The notes under the pieces are model-generated. The model had not been told where the DNA came from and made no database searches. It saw only the letters and a program-made list of their open reading frames with translations. This document shows, one piece after another, positions 44,431 through 52,460 of a stretch of DNA of 64,000 nucleotides. Numbering within the stretch: the first letter of the stretch is position 1; the number at the start of each line of letters is the position of its first letter. The DNA is from CAWCKS01 sp963763485. GTDB lineage: Bacteria; Pseudomonadota; Alphaproteobacteria; Rhizobiales; Xanthobacteraceae. The translations under genes and the position numbers were made by a program. The stretch covers positions 930,001 to 994,000 of the forward strand of contig CAVXOW010000008.1 of NCBI GenBank assembly GCA_963763485.1, in the 5' to 3' direction.

Positions 44431-45405
44431 TCACGGATGCAAAATCACCTTGCCCATCGCCTTGCGGCTCGACAGCACGGCCATCGCTTCCGCGGCCTTC
44501 GCGAGCGGGAAGGTGGCATGAACGTGCGATGAGATTTTTCCTTCCGCCGTCCAGTCGACCAGCTTCTGCAGGCTGACGCGGTTTCTCTCCGCGTTGCGCG
44601 CCGCCCACGCCCCCCAGAATACGCCGCGCACATCGCAGCTCTTGAGCAGCGGCAGGTTGAGCGGCAGTTTCGGGATGTCGCCGGCGGCAAAGCCGATCAC
44701 GAGGAAGCGGCCTTCCCAGGCAATCGAGCGCAACGCCGCTTCGGCATAGGCGCCGCCGACCGGATCGAAGATGATGTCGACGCCCTTGCCGTCGGTGAGC
44801 TTGCGCAGGCCTTCCTTCAAATCTTCCTTGGCATAGTTCAGCGTCAGCGCGGCGCCGTGTTGTTTCGCGAACTCGAGCTTCTCGTCCGATGACGCGCAGG
44901 CGATCACCTTCAGCCCCATCAGCTTGCCGAGCTCGCAGGCCGCCAACCCCGTGCCGCCGGCGGCGCCGAGCACCGCGAGCGTTTCGCCTGGCTTTGCCTG
45001 CGCGCGATCTTCCAGCGCATGCAGTGCAGTGCCGTAAATGATGACGATGCCGGCCGCGCGGTCGTAATCGAGCTTGTCGGGAATCTTGATCGCCGCATCC
45101 GCGGGCACCGCGACCTTCTCGCGCGCGCCGTTGTGGCCGCAGGAGGCCAGCACGCGATCGCCGACCTTCAGCGCAGTCACGCCCTCGCCGACGCTGTCGA
45201 TCACGCCGGCGACTTCGGCGGCCGGCGAGAACGGGAACGGCGGCTTGGACTGGTACTTGCCCTGCACCATCAGGATGTCGAAGAAATTCAGTGCCGCGGC
45301 TTTGACCGCGATCACCACCTCGCCGGGGCCTGCGGTCGGTTCGGGCACGTCACCGTAGGTGAGCTGGTCGGGCTCGCACCACTGCGAGCAGATGATGGCT
45401 TTCAT
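44431..45405 (-). CDS. NADPH:quinone oxidoreductase (zinc-free MDR family)
   Basis: 324 residues. GroES-like N-terminal half (PGEVVIAVKAAALNFFDILMVQGKYQSKPPFPFSPAAEVAGVI) and Rossmann half with AVLGAAGGTGLAACELGKLMG. The zinc ligands of alcohol dehydrogenases are absent, as in quinone oxidoreductases (QorA-like). C-terminal LAKAAEAMAVLSSRKAMGKVILHP is typical. ATG at 45403-45405. Divergent from the IalB gene; substrate not fixed (quinone or enal). Confidence 0.92.
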   Translation of the reverse strand: MKAIICSQWCEPDQLTYGDVPEPTAGPGEVVIAVKAAALNFFDILMVQGKYQSKPPFPFSPAAEVAGVIDSVGEGVTALKVGDRVLASCGHNGAREKVAVPADAAIKIPDKLDYDRAAGIVIIYGTALHALEDRAQAKPGETLAVLGAAGGTGLAACELGKLMGLKVIACASSDEKLEFAKQHGAALTLNYAKEDLKEGLRKLTDGKGVDIIFDPVGGAYAEAALRSIAWEGRFLVIGFAAGDIPKLPLNLPLLKSCDVRGVFWGAWAARNAERNRVSLQKLVDWTAEGKISSHVHATFPLAKAAEAMAVLSSRKAMGKVILHP

Positions 45406-45671
45406 GGTTTCACCTTCACGGCGGGTTTTTTGATCAGGCTTGTTTTGACAAGGCCATCTTCATGGCGGATTTGACCGCCCGCGACAATCCAAAATGCCGC
45501 GGGCCTCATCGACGGCCCGCTCACCTGCCTTCACAAACTGGATTTTCACGTCTATGCAACGTTCCGACGCGATTCCGGTGACGGGCAGGTTTTGCTTCTT
45601 TTCGTGACCGGCGCAGGCGATCCGTACGGGGGCGTCAAGGCGTGCGAATTTCGAGCGAGCGAGAACAGGTG

Positions 45672-46274
45672 ATGCGCGTGCGGCTGATAGTGCTCGGGCT
45701 GACGGCGGCGGCGATTGTTGCGCCGCTTTGGCTTGCGGCAGCGCAGGCTGCACCGCCGCCGAAGGGTGCAAAGTCGGCGCCAGCGCCAAAGGAGCCGGCG
45801 GCTCCGGTGCCGGCAATCGGCGGTGTGGAACCGACCTTGATCGGGCAGTTCGGCAGCTGGGGCGCCTACGCCGCGACGCCCGGCGGCCGAAAGGTCTGCT
45901 TTGCGCTGGCGAAGCCGTCGTCGTCGAAAACCAATCCACCCAACCGGCCGCGCGATCCGGCCTACGTGTTTGTCTCGACCCGGCCGGCCGAGAAGGTCTC
46001 AAACGAGGTCTCGGTGTCGATCGGTTATCAACTCAAGCCAGGTTCAGAAGGTTCGCTGGAAATCGGCAGCGCCAAGTACGCCATGTACACCCAGGGCGAC
46101 GGGCTCTGGATCAAGAACGCCGCCGAGGAAGCGCAGATGGTCGAGGCGCTGAAGCGCGGCGCCGACGTCACGGTGAAGGGCATTTCTGCCAAGGGCACCG
46201 AGACCACCGATGTGTTCTCGCTCAAGGGTCTCGCCCAGGCGCTCGATCGCGTTTCGCAAGATTGCCGGCGGTAG
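45672..46274 (+). CDS. Invasion-associated locus B (IalB) family protein
   Basis: 200 residues, exported. ATG at 45672 (MRVRLIVLGLTAAAIVAPLWLAAAQA) starts a signal peptide. A Pro/Ala/Lys linker (about 27-55) leads to the IalB domain: GQFGSWGAYAATPGGRKVCFALAKP, RDPAYVFVSTRP, SIGYQLKPGSEGSLEIGSAKYAMYTQGDGLWIKN and DVFSLKGLAQAL, ending with CRR. The domain is periplasmic and widespread in alphaproteobacteria; the link to invasion comes from Bartonella and is not implied here. Confidence 0.9.
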   Translation: MRVRLIVLGLTAAAIVAPLWLAAAQAAPPPKGAKSAPAPKEPAAPVPAIGGVEPTLIGQFGSWGAYAATPGGRKVCFALAKPSSSKTNPPNRPRDPAYVFVSTRPAEKVSNEVSVSIGYQLKPGSEGSLEIGSAKYAMYTQGDGLWIKNAAEEAQMVEALKRGADVTVKGISAKGTETTDVFSLKGLAQALDRVSQDCRR

Positions 46275-46284
46275 GCCGTTAGCC

Positions 46285-46449
46285 CCGTCATTTCGGGATG
46301 GCCCACCGAACTCGGGTTTACCCGAGTTCGGCAATTATCAATGACCAAGTCGGCAACAGCCGACTTGGTTGGACCAGGCCTGGAATCCATACCCCCGGTG
46401 GTGGTTATGGATTCCGGGTTCGCTCGCTTCGCTCGCGCCCGGAATGACG
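46285..46449. repeat. Dispersed palindromic repeat, family E, with an inserted module
   Basis: Outer parts ccgtcatttcgggatgg ... aggcctggaatccatacccc ... tggttatggattccgggttc ... cccggaatgacg match the copy at 44325-44425. The first loop is opened by about 60 bases (entry at 46306-46368), where the normal copy has only cccgaagggt. Confidence 0.7.
46306..46368. repeat. Double-hairpin module, copy 2 (inverse orientation)
   Basis: Hairpin 46306-46331 with arms ccgaactcggg / cccgagttcgg around ttta; spacer caattatcaatga; hairpin 46345-46368 with arms ccaagtcggc / gccgacttgg around aaca. On the minus strand this is the same order and the same loops (tgtt, taaa) as copy 1 at 14305-14366. Outer stem bases differ in both partners, so pairing is kept. 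Confidence 0.75.
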
Positions 46450-46479
46450 AAGAGTGATTTCATCTCTATATAGCACTCT

Positions 46480-47676
46480 ATGACGAACCCTTCCGCCATG
46501 ACCGTCGAAAAGACCGCGCTCGAAACCTATGTGCCGCCGGCAAAGCCGTCGCTGATCGGCTTTTCGCGCGCCGAGCTCGGCGACAGGCTTGCCGCGATCG
46601 GCGTCCCGCTGGCGCAGCGCAAGATGCGCATCCAGCAGCTCTGGCACTGGCTCTATGTCCGCGGCGCGCAAAGCTTCGAGCAGATGACCGACATCTCCAG
46701 GACGCTGCGCACCGAGCTCGAAAATCATTTCACCGTGGCGCGCCCCGAAGTTGTCGCCGAGCAGGTTTCCGAAGACGGCACGCGCAAATGGCTGTTGCGG
46801 CTGCCGAGCGGGCATGCCGCCGAGCGCCCGCACGAGGTCGAGTGCGTCTATATCCCCGAGACCGATCGCGGCACGCTGTGCGTGTCGTCGCAAATCGGCT
46901 GCACCTTGAACTGCTCGTTCTGCCACACCGGCACGCAACGCCTGGTGCGCAATCTCACCGCCGGCGAGATTGTCGGTCAGGTCATGGTCGCGCGTGACCG
47001 CTTGAACGACTGGGTCGATCGTGAAACCCCGAACGGCAATCGCCTCATCACCAATGTCGTGATGATGGGGATGGGCGAGCCGCTGTACAATTTCGAGGCG
47101 GTGCGCGACGCCCTCGCGCTGGTTTCCGACAATGAAGGTATCGGCATTTCGCGCCGCCGCATCACGCTGTCGACCTCCGGCGTGGTGCCGAACATCGTGC
47201 GCGCCGGCAACGAGATCGGCGTCATGCTGGCGGTGTCGCTGCATGCGGTCAACAACGAGCTGCGCGACAAGCTGGTGCCGCTCAACCGCAAATATCCGCT
47301 TGAGCAATTGCTGCAGGCCTGCCGCGACTATCCGGGGCTGTCGAATTCGCGCCGCATCACCTTCGAATACGTCATGCTGAAAGGCGTCAACGACTCGCTT
47401 GACGATGCCAAACAGCTGGTGCGCCTCCTCAAGGGCATTCCGGCCAAGATCAACCTGATTCCGTTCAACCCATGGCCCGGCTCGGCCTACGAGTGCTCGG
47501 ATTGGGACCAGATCGAGAAATTCTCTGAGTATGTTTTCAAGTCCGGCTATTCCTCGCCGGTGCGCACCCCGCGCGGGCGTGATATCCTCGCCGCCTGCGG
47601 GCAGCTGAAGTCGGAGACCGAGAAGCTCTCGGCACGCGAACGGCAGGCGCTGCGCGCGATGGCGATGACGGACTGA
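46480..47676 (+). CDS. rlmN: Dual-specificity rRNA/tRNA adenine-C2 methyltransferase
   Basis: 398 residues. Radical SAM enzyme methylating A2503 of 23S rRNA and A37 of some tRNAs. The cluster-binding C-x3-C-x2-C is GCTLNCSFCHTG (Cys 141, 145, 148); ELxxK-like N-terminal accessory domain, MGMGEPLYNFEAVRDAL, STSGVVPNIVRAG, VSLHAVNNELRDKLVPLNRKYPL, and the C-terminal catalytic-Cys region VRTPRGRDILAACGQL are present. The start MTNPSAM at 46480 or the ATG at 46498 are both possible. Confidence 0.97.
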   Translation: MTNPSAMTVEKTALETYVPPAKPSLIGFSRAELGDRLAAIGVPLAQRKMRIQQLWHWLYVRGAQSFEQMTDISRTLRTELENHFTVARPEVVAEQVSEDGTRKWLLRLPSGHAAERPHEVECVYIPETDRGTLCVSSQIGCTLNCSFCHTGTQRLVRNLTAGEIVGQVMVARDRLNDWVDRETPNGNRLITNVVMMGMGEPLYNFEAVRDALALVSDNEGIGISRRRITLSTSGVVPNIVRAGNEIGVMLAVSLHAVNNELRDKLVPLNRKYPLEQLLQACRDYPGLSNSRRITFEYVMLKGVNDSLDDAKQLVRLLKGIPAKINLIPFNPWPGSAYECSDWDQIEKFSEYVFKSGYSSPVRTPRGRDILAACGQLKSETEKLSARERQALRAMAMTD

Positions 47677-47713
47677 GGCCGCTTCGGTTAGCCCGTCCGC
47701 AATCGAGGGCGGG

Positions 47714-48160
47714 ATGGCGCTGATCGGCCGCATTCTCATCATCCTGGTCGCGTTCTTCGCGGCGAGCCTTGCTGCCGGCATCGTGCTGGTGTTCTCGATC
47801 GTGTTTCCCGAATGGGGCAGCGGCCGCTTTGGCTTCGACGAAGGCTCCTTTGCCGTGGTCGCGACCATCGGCTTTGTCGTGATCGGCAGCTTCGGCTTCC
47901 TGCCGGCGCTGATCATCGCGCTGGTGACGGAAGCGCTGAACATCCGCAGCGCGCTGATCTACGCCACGGGAGGCGCAGTGCTGGGCGCGCTCAGCTATCT
48001 CGGCATCGCGCGCTTCGACCCCAACACCATGACGATGGTCGGCGGCGTTCGCCGCGAGGTCGAGATCATGGCCGGTGCTGGCATCGTTGCCGGCCTCGTG
48101 TACTGGCTGATCGCCGGCCGCACCGCCGGCGCCTGGCGTGAGACGATCAAGCCGCGCTGA
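47714..48160 (+). CDS. Unknown membrane protein, four helices
   Basis: 148 residues with predicted membrane segments at about 5-27, 47-70, 80-99 and 115-135. Small, mostly Ala/Gly/Ile/Val, with conserved-looking DEGSFAVVATIGFVVIGSFGFLPALIIALVTEALNIRS. Similar proteins follow rlmN in related bacteria as far as I recall, without function. ATG at 47714, 37 bases after the rlmN stop, probably the same operon. No family name assigned. Confidence 0.75.
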   Translation: MALIGRILIILVAFFAASLAAGIVLVFSIVFPEWGSGRFGFDEGSFAVVATIGFVVIGSFGFLPALIIALVTEALNIRSALIYATGGAVLGALSYLGIARFDPNTMTMVGGVRREVEIMAGAGIVAGLVYWLIAGRTAGAWRETIKPR

Positions 48161-48175
48161 ACGGAACAATCGCCC

Positions 48176-49934
48176 TCAAGCGAAGTTCGTCGGCTTGGCC
48201 TGCGTTGCCCAGCTCAAATCCGGATTCACAGTCACGCTGTTCGACTTCAGCGTTGTCGCGACCATCAGCACGTTGTCGAGCATCAGCCATTCGGCGAGCG
48301 CGCCCGTGGTGCTGTCGCGCCAGAGAATGTCGGAGCTGCCGTCGCCGTTGAAGTCGCCGATTTCGGCGACCTTCCAGTTTGCGGCGACGTTGACTGCGAC
48401 GCCGTTGTAGGTGATGGCGGAGCCGTCGGTCACGGTCGAGCCGTGCATCAGCCACTCCGACACTGTGCCGTTGCTGTTGCGCCAGAGGATGTCGGCGTGG
48501 CCATCGCCATCGAAATCACCGATGCCCGCGACCGACCACGACGCATCGGGCCGTAGCGCGATGCTGCCGTTGTTCACATCAGCCGAGCCGATGATGTCAG
48601 AGGAATGCAGTTGCCATTCGGCCAGTTCACCGGTGGCGGCGTTGCGCCACAGCAGGTCGGAAGTGTTGTCGCCGTTGAAATCGCCCATGCCGGCAACGGA
48701 CCAGCTCCGGTCGGGCGCAACGATCGTGCCGTTGACGTTGAGATAGCCGCTGCCGGTGATCGATGACCCGTCCATGATCCAGACCGCGGTCGAGCCGTTC
48801 GCATCGCGCCACAGCAGGTCCGACTTGCCGTCGCCACTGAGATCGCCGATGCCGGCAATGCTCCAGCTCGGGTCCGGCGTTACGGGCGTGCCATTGACGT
48901 TGAGATAACCGCTGTCGGAGACGGTCGATCCGTTCATGGTCCAGTCGGCGAGCAGGCCGTTGGCGTTGCGCCACAGCATGTCGGCCTTGTGGTCGCCGTT
49001 GAAGTCGCTGATCCCGGCGACGCTCCACGACGCATCGGGTGACACGATGGCGCCGTTTGACGTGATGGGCGCGCTGTTGATCGCGCCGCCTTCGACGTCC
49101 CAGTACGACAGCGCACCCGACGCGTTCCGCCACAGAATATCGGCTGTTCCGGTCGAATTGGAATCGAGCCTGGTCGGCGTATAGAGCAGGCCGGGAAGGT
49201 GATACCCGAGCGCGTCGAGTTCCTCGAGATCGACAGCACTTAGAAACTGCATCGTGCTGGAAGTGGGAGACTGGTTGAAGGGGTCGCCCGGCGTTCGGTT
49301 GGTCGAAGCGAGAAAGTCGGGCGGAATTCGTTGTCGGGCCGTAGTCGGCGATATCCGTGACGCCGCCGTCGATGGAAAAATACGACGTGGGCGCGACTGC
49401 ATTTTGATCGAACAGCCGGAAGCCAGGGTTCTGAAAGCGAAACAGATCGAAGATGCTGGGCCTGTCGCCGTTGAAGTCGCGCCCCAACACATGGCTGATC
49501 TGGTTCAGGGCCATGCTGACCCACAATGTGCTCGACACGTTTGTGCCGATGGCGAAATCACCGTCGATCACTGGGTCGTTGGCGGCCCGCAGGCCAAGCA
49601 CTTTCTCTTCGGCGTCCCAGAGCACGACCGTGCTCTGGCCTTGAATGGAGGTGCCCGCTGGCAGCGCGTCGAATATCGTGTCGCCGGCCGAAGCCTGACC
49701 GATCAGCAGGTTCCGGATCTGGCTGTAGGTGTACTGGTTTCCGCCCAAGGGACCGCCAAGGGCGCTGCTCTGGTCTGGCAGGGGGCCGGGGTTTTCGCCG
49801 TAGCCGACACTGATGTTGATCGTAATGTTGTCGGTGAGCAGGGCATCGAAGATGGCCGCGGCGGCCATCACCGCCTGCTGGTACCCGGCCGGCGCGTTCA
49901 GCGCGCTTGTTCGGAACTCAATATTGATGTTCAT
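48176..49934 (-). pseudogene. Paralogue 1: FG-GAP repeat protein with a lost HExxH motif and a frameshift
   Basis: First of four tandem paralogues. The N-terminal domain starts MNINIEFRTSALNAPAGYQQAVMAAA and matches paralogues 3 and 4 in length and motifs (TDNITINISVGYGE, DLFRFQNPGFRLF, YFSIDGGVTDIADYG). Where they have the zinc-protease motif HEIxHxxGR this one reads LNQISHVLGR (residues about 144-148): codons aac and cag replace cac and gag, each by one base. At about 49317-49320 a one-base shift is needed to continue into DFLASTNRTPGDP and the six repeats of 54-55 residues (DFNGDHKADMLWRN and so on), ending TQAKPTNFA. Catalytically dead by motif, and broken unless the shift is a sequence error. 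Confidence 0.75.
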
Positions 49935-50111
49935 TGCTCTCGGCCCCCGGGGAAATCGCCGCAGCTAAAAAGCAGAGGGACGGGTGGATTTCAAGACTTG
50001 CAACCGCGCCAGCGTTGTGGTTACGCGGCCGTTGCATCGGTTGTGACGGGAAGATGACGCGCGCGACTTGTCACGTTACGGAACAGCCGCTTGGCTTGCG
50101 CAAAATTTGGC

Positions 50112-50205
50112 TCAGGCGAAATTTGTCGGTCTGGCCTGCACCGCCCAACTCAGACCCGGATTCACGGAGACGCCGTTCGGGTTCAGCTGCGTCGCATGGC
50201 GGATG
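50112..50205 (-). pseudogene. Remnant of a fifth paralogue (last ~30 codons)
   Basis: Between paralogues 1 and 2, about 94 bases match the 3' ends of paralogues 1, 3 and 4 on the same strand: translation gives TQLNPNGVSVNPGLSWAVQ then ARPTNFA and a stop at 50112-50114. The rest of that copy is gone; upstream bases to 50331 (within a 397-base gap 49935-50331) are not recognised. It marks a further copy lost by deletion or recombination. Confidence 0.75.
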
Positions 50206-50331
50206 CCAAGCCTTGCGACCACGTATGTGCTGTGGTTTCCGCCGGATTGCGGTCAAAGGGATCACGCGAAAGACGCGTCGCGCGGTGGCAGACCTGCTCG
50301 GCCGAAACTCAATCAGCAGCGGAAATCCGCC

Positions 50332-52056
50332 TCAGGCAAAATCGGCCGGCTTGTTTTGCACGGTCCACGACGCGTCCGGGTTGGCGAGACTTGTCGATGA
50401 CGCGATTTGGCTGCCGTTCATCAGCCACTCCACGACCAGGCCACTGTTGTTGCGCCACAGCATGTCGGACCTGCCGTCGCCCGAGAAGTCGCCGACCTCG
50501 ACAACATGCCAGCTGGCGTCAGGTGAGACCGCGACGCCATTCGACGTCGGGGCCGCGCTTCCGACGATCGCCGATCCGTTCATGACCCATTCCGACAGCG
50601 AACCATTGGCGTTGCGCCAGAGAACATCGGCGATGTTGTCACCGTTGAAGTCGCCGATCCCGGCAACGCTCCACGACGGATCGGGATTGACCGCAGTGGT
50701 TCCGGAGGTGAGCGATGCGCTTGATGTGATGTTTGTGCCGTTCACGGTCCACAGCGAAGTCGCGCCGCTACTGATGTTGCGCCAAAGGATGTCCGCGCAG
50801 CCGTCACCGTTGAAGTCGCCAATTCCGGCGACGCTCCACGACGGATCGGGATTGACCGCGACGCCTCCCGACAACAGCGACGAGCTCGACGAAATACTTG
50901 CGCCGTTCATGTACCATATGGAAGTTGCGCCATTCGCGTTGCGCCACAGGATATCGCTGGCACCGTTGTGGTTGAAATCGCCAACACCCGCCACCGACCA
51001 AGACGCATCAGGCGCAATGACCGATCCGCCCGACGTCACGAAGGCGGCGGAGGCAACGGTCGAACCATTCATCGTCCAGACGGACAGCGCGCCGCTGGTG
51101 TTGCGCCAGAGAATGTCGGCCTCGCCGTCATTGTTGAAGTCGCTGACGCCGACCACGTTCCAGGAAGCGTCGGGGTTGACTGCGACGCCACCGGACGTGA
51201 CGTAGGCACCGGAGACCGCAGTTCCATTCATCTGCCACTCCGCGACGCCAGCGCCGCTGCGCCAAACGACATCGGCCATACCGTCGCCGGTCAGATCGTT
51301 CGGCGCGAAGGAGGCCGTGGCAGCGGCGCCGCTTCGGAAGCCGAGCGCATCCATGATCTCGATGTCGGTTGTGGTGACTGTGGCGAGATTGCCGACAAAC
51401 TCGTTGAAAGGATCGTTCGGTGTTCTGAAGCCGTTGAGAAAATCACCCGGATCGGAGGTCCGGCCAAAATCAGCGATGTCGGTCACGCCGTTATTCATCG
51501 AAAAATAGGCCGGCACGGCGGTGCCGCCGCCGGTGAACAGACGACTGCCCGGGCCGGTAAATCGAAACAGAGAGAGGCTGCTTTGTCCGTCGACCCGGCC
51601 CAGGGCGTGGGTGATTTCGTGAAGCGCGCCGGAGATCAGGACATTGCCGGTAAAGTTGGTCCCCATGCCGATGATTCCGTCATCGGTCGCCGTCGTGTTT
51701 GCCTGCGGAAGAATGCCGAAAATTCTCTCCTGCGAGCTCGAGATGAGGAAGCTCGAGACGCCGTTGACGTTTGCAGTATTCGGCAGCGAGGTTGAAGTCG
51801 AGTCGATGCCGGAGTTTGCGATCAGATCCGCCCGCAGCGCGGAATAGCTCAGGGTCGTCCCGTTGGTGAACCCGCCCTCGGAAATGTTTTGGTTCGTCAG
51901 GGCGGTTCCGTTGTACTCACCGTAACCAACTTTGATCTTGACCGTGACGTTCGCAATGAAAATCGAGTCCAGAATATTGATCGCGGCCTGGATCCCGTCG
52001 CGGAAGCTTTGCGGTGCGGACAGGGCGCTGGCATCGTAATCGGGAATAATGAGCAT
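50332..52056 (-). CDS. Paralogue 2: HExxH metalloprotease-like domain plus six FG-GAP-like repeats
   Basis: 574 residues, the most divergent copy. ATG at 52054-52056 (MLIIPDYDASALSAPQSFRDGIQAAINI). N-terminal domain of about 240 residues with zinc motif ALHEITHALGR (His146, Glu147, His150), then LFRFTGPGSRLF, YFSMNNGVTDIADFG and RTPNDPFNEF. Six repeats follow, each with a D-x-N-x-[DN]-G-x3-D-[IV]-[LV]-WRN Ca2+-loop-like core and W-x-[MV]-NG, and a tail WTVQNKPADFA. No signal peptide or membrane helix; export route unknown. Repeats resemble each other more than in the other copies. Protease activity is inference. Confidence 0.8.
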   Translation of the reverse strand: MLIIPDYDASALSAPQSFRDGIQAAINILDSIFIANVTVKIKVGYGEYNGTALTNQNISEGGFTNGTTLSYSALRADLIANSGIDSTSTSLPNTANVNGVSSFLISSSQERIFGILPQANTTATDDGIIGMGTNFTGNVLISGALHEITHALGRVDGQSSLSLFRFTGPGSRLFTGGGTAVPAYFSMNNGVTDIADFGRTSDPGDFLNGFRTPNDPFNEFVGNLATVTTTDIEIMDALGFRSGAAATASFAPNDLTGDGMADVVWRSGAGVAEWQMNGTAVSGAYVTSGGVAVNPDASWNVVGVSDFNNDGEADILWRNTSGALSVWTMNGSTVASAAFVTSGGSVIAPDASWSVAGVGDFNHNGASDILWRNANGATSIWYMNGASISSSSSLLSGGVAVNPDPSWSVAGIGDFNGDGCADILWRNISSGATSLWTVNGTNITSSASLTSGTTAVNPDPSWSVAGIGDFNGDNIADVLWRNANGSLSEWVMNGSAIVGSAAPTSNGVAVSPDASWHVVEVGDFSGDGRSDMLWRNNSGLVVEWLMNGSQIASSTSLANPDASWTVQNKPADFA

Positions 52057-52460
52057 CGTACTTTAGTCCTTTCGCTCGTCCGTTCGCTTCGCGCGACCGC
52101 TTGAGGTTTCCTGGATCCATCTCTTCGATCAGCGCCAAGCTTCAATCAGCGCCACGCCATTCCAGCACCGCGCCCGAACGCCGCGAGATCCTAAAGCCGT
52201 AAGACAGTCAGGGGTTGTATCTTAGAAATAGGTCTGAACCTCCTGTCAACGCCCGAAGCGGAGACAGTCTGACCGTCCGTCAGTCTGGAAGGCCCTTACG
52301 CTGGCCTGTGGCCCCTGCCTCCCAATGAAATGTCGGCAGATACAAACAGAGGGGGTGTTGATTACAAGCCGTTCGCACGGCGGTCACCTGGCGGTCATGT
52401 TGCGATGAACGGCATTTTGCAGCGAGGCTCGGCGCGAACAATCCGCTCGGGCTTTTCCCT
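52057..52460. other. Gap of 404 bases between paralogues 3 and 2
   Basis: Upstream region of paralogue 2. AT-rich part around 52190-52245 (ttgtatcttagaaataggtc) probably holds its promoter. A short inverted pair ctgac / gtcag lies at 52269-52283. No gene or further paralogue remnant is recognised here. Confidence 0.4.

Noticed and set aside
46405..47943. Open frame of 512 codons opposite rlmN
   Set aside because: No start signals, no motifs, and rlmN on the plus strand is unmistakable.
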